NCBI GenBank assembly: GCA_947453875.1
Contig: CANGIH010000033.1
Coordinates: forward strand, 1 to 11,651
Direction: 5' to 3'
From: Planctomycetaceae bacterium
Lineage (GTDB): Bacteria > Planctomycetota > Planctomycetia > Pirellulales > UBA1268
DNA: 11,651 bases
Shown: positions 9,301 through 11,651 of the stretch, one piece after another
Position numbering within the stretch: position 1 is the stretch's first letter
Layout of the letters: each line of letters begins with the position of its first letter
Position numbers and translations under genes: made by a program
The notes under the pieces: generated by a model
What the model was told of the DNA's origin: nothing
Seen by the model: the letters and a program-made list of their open reading frames with translations, nothing else
Database searches by the model: none

Positions 9301-11651
9301 GCCAGAGAGGGTCGCGGTGGTGGAGCCGGGGTACTTCGAGCCGCCGCTTGTGACCACGCCGTTGGTCACCCCGCCGGTGAGGAGTGCCACCGCGGAGGCC
9401 CCGTAGCCCGAGCCGCTGGAATCGGTGATCTGCACCAGCGGAGCGGCCGTATAGGCCGTGCCCCCCTGGGCGACATTGATCCCCTGGATCGCCCCGGTTG
9501 CGTTGACGCTCACCGTCCCGGTGGCACCGCCGTCGCCCGAGGAGATGACGACCGTCGGCGGCACCTGGTAGCCGGTGCCGCCGTTGGTGACCGAGAGAGC
9601 CGTCAGGCCGCTGACGGAGGCGACCGCATCGGCGCCCGAGCCGCCGCCGCCGACGAAGGAGATTCTCGGCGCGGTCTTGTAGTTGAGGCCGCCGTTGCTG
9701 ATCGTGATCCCGGTCACGACACCAGCGATCAGCTGCGCCGTGGCAACGACGCCCGAGCCACCGGTGCCGGCGTTGTCAAACACCACCTGCGGCGCCGTCA
9801 CATAGCCCGAGCCACCGGAGAGCACCTTGACGAACGTCACCTTGCCATCACCGACGGTGGGGGTGACCGCCGCGCCGCTGCCGGCCGAAAAGCTCACCGT
9901 CGGCGGCGTCGCGTAGCCCGAGCCAGGGTTGGTGACCGTTACGCCGGTGATCTTGCCGGGGGTGAGGACGCGGCCGAGCGGCGCGGAGAAGGAGAGCTGA
10001 TCGGCCACGGTGAACGTGGCGTCCGGGCTCATGATCACGTTGCCGTTGTCGGCGGTGAGGATGAAGTCCTGCGTGGGGTTGGCGAGGTTCGAGTCGTTGA
10101 CGAACACGTCGCCGATGGCGTTGATGTCGCCATCCTGGGCGCGGAGCCGGATCGTGCCGTTGGTCGTCTTCAGGTCACGGGCGACCAGACCCACCGCCGA
10201 CGTGGTGAGGCTGATGTCGCCGGTGCCGGCGGTGGCCACGTTGACCGCGTCGAGCAGCCCCTTGGCGGTGACCGTGATCGCGCCGTCGCCGGTCGTGGCG
10301 ATGTCGGTGAGGGTGATCCCGTCGTCGTCGGCGAGTGTGATCGAGCCGCCGGCCTTCGCCGTCACCGTCTCCGTACGAGTGAGCGTGTTGATCAGGCCGC
10401 CGGCGTTGAGCTTGAGATTCGTCGCCTCGAGCCGCGCCTGGCTCGAGATGGCGCCCGAGGCGGTGAGGTTGATCGAGTCGCCGGGGGCCCTGACGATCGC
10501 GGCGCTCGTGACAGCGATGTTGCCCGCCGTGGCGGTGACATTCAGATTGCCGATCCCGCTGGTACCGGCGGAGACATTGCTGCCGATCGTCACCGAGTTG
10601 CCCGTGAGCGTGAGGTCGCCCTGCTCGGTGGAGATCGGCCGGTTGATGTTGAGCGTGCTGGCGGCGAGCGATAGGCCGCCGATCGTGTCGAAGTTGGAGT
10701 TGGTGATCACCTGCCGGCCCGGCTCGCTGGCCTTCAGCGCGATCGTCGCCTTCGAGGCGGGGAGCGCGTTGATCGTCAGGTCGCCCTGGACCTGATCGAC
10801 ATTGATGGCGATGTCGGCGGCTGGGCCGACGTTCGTGCCGGCGAAGATGTTGTGCTGGGCGAAGCCAGCCGTGCGGATGTTGATCGTGCCGCCGTCGGCC
10901 GCGGCATTGTTGAGCGTGATGCTCTGCGAGCCGCTGATCAGGCCGGAGGCGCCGGTGAGGATGTTGTGGGGGTTGGTCGAATTGACCTGCAGATTGACGT
11001 AGCTGGCATTGGCGATCTGGCCATCGATGAGGATGTCGCCGCCGTTGGGTCCGTAGCCGTAGGTGTCATACGACGACCTGAACGCACTTTGAGGTACGGC
11101 ACCACCGGTGACGATCTCGACGCCGCCGTTGGCGACGATCGACGCCCCGGCGATCACCTTGAAGTCGCCGTCAGCGACCCGACCGAAGAAAGGCCCGCTG
11201 ATCTGGTTCTCGATCTGCACCAGGTGCTCGGCGGCGAGCAGGTTGGTGTACCGAGCGGTCATCTTCGCCTGAATGTAGATCTCGGTGCCGAGGAGGTTGT
11301 ATCCGCCACCACCGTTGGGAAGGTATTGAACCGGGGCCGCAGCCGGATACGCCTCGGCGGCGTCGGAGCGGATGATGATCTTGCCGGTGCCGACGGCCTG
11401 GCTGAAGTCGACCTCCAGCGCCAGCGGCATCGAATCGCCGACATGGAGAACGAAGGTCGGGTCGACCGTGCCTGGGGCTGCGGTGACGCGGAGTTTCGCA
11501 AGATGGAAGACTTCTCCCGGGGCCGTGGCGCCCGGGTTCCACATCTCCGGCGGGGTTGAGTACTGGCGGAGAAGCGAAATCGGCCCCACATGGTCGTTGC
11601 CGGTGCTGCCCCCCACATAAGGGAGCCGTGTGCCCCAATTCTGGAACTGCA
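2572..11651 (-). CDS. Giant repeat-rich beta-helical surface/secreted protein, FHA-like (N-terminus outside window)
   Basis: The minus-strand frame is open from the right window edge to TGA at 2574-2572, at least 3025 residues. A GTG at 11616 is not a convincing start, because the frame runs on upstream through QFQNWGTRLPY to the edge; the real start and export signal are missing. The protein is rich in Thr, Val, Ala, Gly, Ser and Asn, has few charged residues and only two obvious Cys near the C-terminal end. Short strand-turn repeats such as GDLTI, GAITQSG and LTLTS recall filamentous-haemagglutinin-type right-handed beta-helices. The order N to C is: FHA-like helix; 18-unit GSGY array; FHA-like span with a non-repetitive link (residues QLSAKRLDWTALDQPLDALLAQF); LTQSG/LDTQ repeats; SNGNR repeats; C-terminal beta-helix. 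No C-terminal autotransporter barrel, LPxTG, PEP-CTERM or hydrophobic anchor is seen; the end is GLTVIQ. Adhesion or matrix formation is the likely role (inference). Codons TTA, CTA and TCA are almost absent, in line with high GC. Confidence 0.85.
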   Translation of the reverse strand, partial: QFQNWGTRLPYVGGSTGNDHVGPISLLRQYSTPPEMWNPGATAPGEVFHLAKLRVTAAPGTVDPTFVLHVGDSMPLALEVDFSQAVGTGKIIIRSDAAEAYPAAAPVQYLPNGGGGYNLLGTEIYIQAKMTARYTNLLAAEHLVQIENQISGPFFGRVADGDFKVIAGASIVANGGVEIVTGGAVPQSAFRSSYDTYGYGPNGGDILIDGQIANASYVNLQVNSTNPHNILTGASGLISGSQSITLNNAAADGGTINIRTAGFAQHNIFAGTNVGPAADIAINVDQVQGDLTINALPASKATIALKASEPGRQVITNSNFDTIGGLSLAASTLNINRPISTEQGDLTLTGNSVTIGSNVSAGTSGIGNLNVTATAGNIAVTSAAIVRAPGDSINLTASGAISSQARLEATNLKLNAGGLINTLTRTETVTAKAGGSITLADDDGITLTDIATTGDGAITVTAKGLLDAVNVATAGTGDISLTTSAVGLVARDLKTTNGTIRLRAQDGDINAIGDVFVNDSNLANPTQDFILTADNGNVIMSPDATFTVADQLSFSAPLGRVLTPGKITGVTVTNPGSGYATPPTVSFSAGSGAAVTPTVGDGKVTFVKVLSGGSGYVTAPQVVFDNAGTGGSGVVATAQLIAGVVTGITISNGGLNYKTAPRISFVGGGGSGADAVASVSGLTALSVTNGGTGYQVPPTVVISSGDGGATGTVSVNATGAIQGINVAQGGTAYTAAPLVQITDSSGSGYGASAVALLTGGVTNGVVTSGGSKYPGSTTATLSGGGGSGATGQALLGLTVGSLGSISASASSGYVPGDLLTVVAGTGAEVKVTGVSSGGVVTGLAVVRGGSTYIPGDRLYLSDATLGATGLVVNVDTVSTGGVITAVSVVSGGTGFNTTSTLNHVGGQGGILRVESAGLSPVLSVYAAGSGYTTRPSGVTGGSGNGMQVAFNDQNYTVVGYRAIESGKNYTSTPTVSLSSPNSGGTTAAITAGVEQVVGSITITNPGTAYNPATTTIALVPVASGGGATAASVTVNGIGAITKVNLAAPGKGYVAPPTVSVVDRSGSGSGAVATATTALGVTGITFTSAGVGYSSAPTVTIAGVGGAGSGAEAIATITNGFVTGLTITKPGSGYVNGATVTFTGGGATQQAAATATTSYVVTGVTMTSSGSGYNPSTTDVILNPVGSGATGVANMSGGVVTSIRITDNGSGYSSTTPPKVTLVPFGSGALATTTISGGSVNGVTVTNPGAGYAVPPVVTFSPAPGGGTTATGVATVGNVAQLSAKRLDWTALDQPLDALLAQFSVVGITLTGAGDLTINRPSSDLTLDKAVTKDGSVFVTAQKLTVNGPVTAGDFNSTRTETVNLVATGSDLIINSPVTAPAAVTLQADAGAIIGTPSGLVTTKNLAISALNGATVTTKVDTVVGRVNGSAAGITINESDDLIVGNGTTSLSANNGPISVTAGGAMSVNLVDAGPSGSVTLVAGSNLTQAVVSDAAEVIAATANLTSKSGRIDLDTNVTTLSASAPSSTIDIDNIATLPVTLLNVAAANNVRVTASSPMTARNVTSNLSNVTLTTITPTGTTAANTIYVDTISAPKGVVTLTATGDVLSSDPTATAPNVLATTARVNAATKADGIITLRTAVGTLGALANGTITISELDAITLGEPTGPAGFQQVKSVKGNVNVTAGGTISATDVQASTSKTGVTLTSTGGGVQLGSVVTNSVNGQVTVTANKSITDGDTTLDLTAKNVVLTSQTGSIGAVDDPIELHVATVTASAPGAIYFTNDQALSITSINGGAVGIGAAGTITQTGAIIAASLDVTGNGSPITLDTQANQLGAFGATNPGGTVVVKDTSGSLDILESNVATMTITAAGAVTQSGAITAATLTVQGTTKDAISLDTQPNAIGTFAASNGSAPVGIKDANGNLDIAFIQGGPVNIVAGGKLTQSGFINATNLSVTGNGSPILLNTQTNKVDGFQATNPGGVVVFKDATGDLVLGKSAVGQMSITAAGAVTQSGAIVADNLTVAGTGKDAITLDTQDNELGLFAASNAGAPVSVKDTVGDLDIGFIQGGPVTITVAGGLTQSGFINATDLVVNGSGGGTIQLDSQANAVNTFQASNGTGNIFFENSAGDLVIKGLDGGDMGIVSKGDITQTAPITAAAFEVVSLTGGVKLDSTTNNVVAVAGSSVNDFVFTNFPSFDAGPITTTAPNSNIFLTSVSGDINVVGTLTAPNLVSLNASNGTFTLVPPAVISAQVLSYDTLTTPTYNPASVPDTIAVDGNLTINKPGQTVTFGNFVTTGNISITANSITVNGPLATTGSNKSIALTALTGGVSFVGTGSAESLGTGGTTTVSAVNGAITGTTSNPLSATTLTLTSGAAITLPGVLTAGTLVASSTGGAITLANAKNDFDVIDISNGNRAVSLTDVDGLKITKLTGGDVSLSLGGHLTQTGPLVATTATLKSTFGNMVLNNVGNDVGTLTVDNGTRLVEYTDKSGVVVGGIKAGELKLTTAGDVTQSPTGPIVAATATITNTAGAVTLNANGNDFGSLKVSNGTRNVTVVDKNDISIAGITSGYFTLATVGSVTQTAAITATGCVVATVNGTISLTNAGNDADVLQISNGNRAASFTDKDDIYLSTIAAGAFTLRTGGAVAQGQPATTTSFDVATTVGGVTLNNAGNSLGTLSANLAAAGAPLTVVNNGLLKIAQVSTQGQVSISTLNGGNVNIGPAGSPSPKLQTTSTVNFSGVTGGVIMANGGTIVAPGGVTMPSGKRIQWTLSSSADSGTGSLRDTLQTINSLKAPSQITYTAPATIKLASALPAVLVPLSVVGNKYLTLDGTSAGATANGLTFTATAAGSTLKDTTFQNFGGAGVWLVSAAGSTISGITVSNSAYGMLASGVLANTLVTNSIFIGNGQGASLNASGITFGLAGQGNVISGSSRTSAGITVTGNTTGTIVQGNAISQAPSAFFIVDAVGATIGGTGTGQYNSVSYATNGVYATGTCTGTSVIKTAFGPAVTMKYNTSGARGLTVIQ
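3480..4540 (-). repeat. Five degenerate 67-69-residue repeats, SNGNR type
   Basis: Within the giant gene the pattern N(D/S)..L.(I/V)SNG.R...(T/V)D...(I).I....G...L...G.(V/L)TQ(T/S).....T recurs. Clear copies contain ISNGNRAVSLTD, VDNGTRLVEYTD, VSNGTRNVTVVD and ISNGNRAASFTD; a fifth, more C-terminal copy (NNAGNSLGTLSAN) is diverged. At DNA level the GCCGTTG that encodes the NG core recurs at 4411, 4210, 4003 and 3802, giving periods of 201, 207 and 201 bp. All changes are whole codons, so the frame is kept. The repeats are of the kind seen in FHA-like adhesins and are probably successive coils of a beta-helix. Confidence 0.8.
5080..6255 (-). repeat. Six LTQSG/LDTQ repeats arranged as three dimers, 411-bp period
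   Basis: Each repeat of about 67-69 residues runs (L/V)TQSG.I.A..L.V.G......I.LDTQ.N....F.A(S/T)N......KD..G.LDI. Odd units share NGSPI, ATNPGG or FINAT(N/D)L, and even units share KDAI, ASN..AP and DI.FIQGGPV, so the real period is a pair. DNA anchors confirm it: 5387-5415 equals 5798-5826 exactly (29 bases); the GGCCGCCCTGGATGAA-like element recurs at 5441 and 5852; GACTGCGT at 5612 and 6023; CCCGGATTCG/CCCGGGTTCG at 5711 and 6122. Every pair is 411 bp apart, that is 137 codons. A third, more diverged dimer lies at the C-terminal side, with anchors 414 bp from the middle one. Confidence 0.88.
5387..6208 (-). repeat. Two best-conserved tandem copies of the 411-bp dimer
   Basis: Copies at 5387-5797 and 5798-6208 stay in register at four separate anchors with no indel between them. 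The longest exact match I could read is 29 bases (5387-5415 against 5798-5826), and a 22-base match covers the AAGAVTQSG-encoding segment near 5621 and 6032. The edges are arbitrary, since a tandem repeat can be cut at any phase. The similarity is well above that between other repeats in this gene, which points to a more recent duplication. Confidence 0.8.
6260..7820 (-). other. Second FHA-like beta-helix span of the giant protein
   Basis: This part joins the GSGY array to the LTQSG repeats. It starts, in protein order, with a non-repetitive, possibly helical link (LSAKRLDWTALDQPLDALLAQFSVVG), unlike the rest of the protein. Then come irregular beta-strand/turn segments such as LTINRPSSDLTLDKAVTKDGSVFVTAQKL, ITINESDDLIVGNGTTSLSANNGPISVTAGGAM, LTSKSGRIDLDTN and ITISELDAITLGEP. 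Such alternating strand patterns are typical of FHA-like helices, but no fixed repeat length is visible by eye. No catalytic motif was recognised. Confidence 0.55.
7820..9950 (-). repeat. Array of 18 short GSGY..aPtV repeats
   Basis: Eighteen units of roughly 37-42 residues (mean about 118 bp) follow the pattern (I/V)T(I/V)TNGGSGY.(T/S)APTV.(F/I)..GGGSGA.A.A....G.V. Examples of the core in order are GSGYATPPTVSF, GSGYVTAPQVVF, GTGYQVPPTVVI, GKGYVAPPTVSV, GVGYSSAPTVTI and GAGYAVPPVVTF. Two neighbouring units have a variant core with Y.PGD.L (SSGYVPGDLL near 9202, GSTYIPGDRL near 9089), and some others have lost the PtV part (GSKYPGSTTATL, GTGFNTTSTL). From memory, such units occur in large bacterial surface proteins and phage structural proteins; I know of no characterised function. 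The array interrupts two FHA-like spans and looks like an inserted module. Confidence 0.85.
9950..11651 (-). other. N-proximal FHA-like beta-helix of the giant protein
   Basis: From the window edge the chain begins QFQNWGTRLPYVGGSTGNDHVGPISLLRQYSTPPEMWNPG, then a segment with HVGDSMPLALEVDFSQAVGTGKIIIRSDAAEAYP and EIYIQAKMTARYTNLLAAEHLVQIENQISGPFFGRVADGDFKVIAG, which is less repetitive and may be a separate globular or capping domain. After about 11150 the pattern changes to FHA-like strands: GGDILIDGQIANASYVNLQVNST, GDLTINALPASKATIALKA, LNINRPISTEQGDLTLTGNSV, NLNVTATAGNIAVTS, SITLADDDGITLTDIATTGDGAITVTAKG and GTIRLRAQDGDINAIGDVFVNDSN. A TPS-type secretion domain, if present, would lie further upstream and is not in view. 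Confidence 0.55.

Noticed and set aside
3480..9950. Periodic repeats as a possible CRISPR or satellite array
   Set aside because: Repeats are degenerate, keep the reading frame, and vary by whole codons; they are coding repeats of one protein, not short identical repeats with unique spacers.
11614..11616. GTG as the start of the giant protein
   Set aside because: No ribosome binding site or signal peptide is associated with it, and the frame is open upstream to the window edge, so the start is most likely outside.

Overview
The window is GC-rich and reads as part of a Planctomycetota chromosome (possibly Pirellulales-like). This is an inference from the proteins: a DUF1501 protein with the GGEFGRTP motif, a secreted ThuA-like protein and a very large secreted repeat protein are a familiar mix in that phylum. 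No rRNA or other marker gene is present to confirm it. I see no tRNA, CRISPR array or transposase.

Left part, 1-2465, plus strand: three closely spaced genes that look like one transcription unit. The first is the 3' end of a DUF1501 gene (stop at 401). A 50-bp gap follows, then a ThuA-like gene with a signal peptide (452-1459). The third is a bicupin gene related to gentisate 1,2-dioxygenases (1470-2465); its GTG start is set by a perfect AGGAGG that overlaps the ThuA stop codon. DUF1501 and ThuA-like proteins are both common in planctomycete polysaccharide/sugar-degradation neighbourhoods, so a catabolic role is plausible, but no substrate can be read from the sequence.

Between the convergent units, 2466-2571: a short spacer with a long nested hairpin (2511-2546). 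On the minus strand it is followed by a TTTT run, so it is a good terminator candidate for the giant gene and may also stop the plus-strand operon.

Right part, 2572-11651, minus strand: one giant open frame of at least 3025 codons that runs off the right edge, so its true start and secretion signal are outside the window. It is a beta-helical, filamentous-haemagglutinin-like surface or secreted protein made of several repeat blocks. From N to C these are: an FHA-like beta-helix (about 9950-11651); an array of 18 short units carrying a GSGY..aPtV-type core (about 7820-9950); a second FHA-like span (about 6260-7820); a block of LTQSG/LDTQ repeats with a clear 411-bp dimer period (about 5080-6255); a block of 67-69-residue SNGNR repeats (about 3480-4540); and a C-terminal right-handed beta-helix introduced by a GSLRDTL motif (2572-3360). 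No C-terminal membrane anchor or sorting signal is visible.

The most noteworthy material is the architecture of the giant protein: three different repeat families in one polypeptide and a traceable internal duplication. I found no convincing evidence of a wholly new system beyond it.
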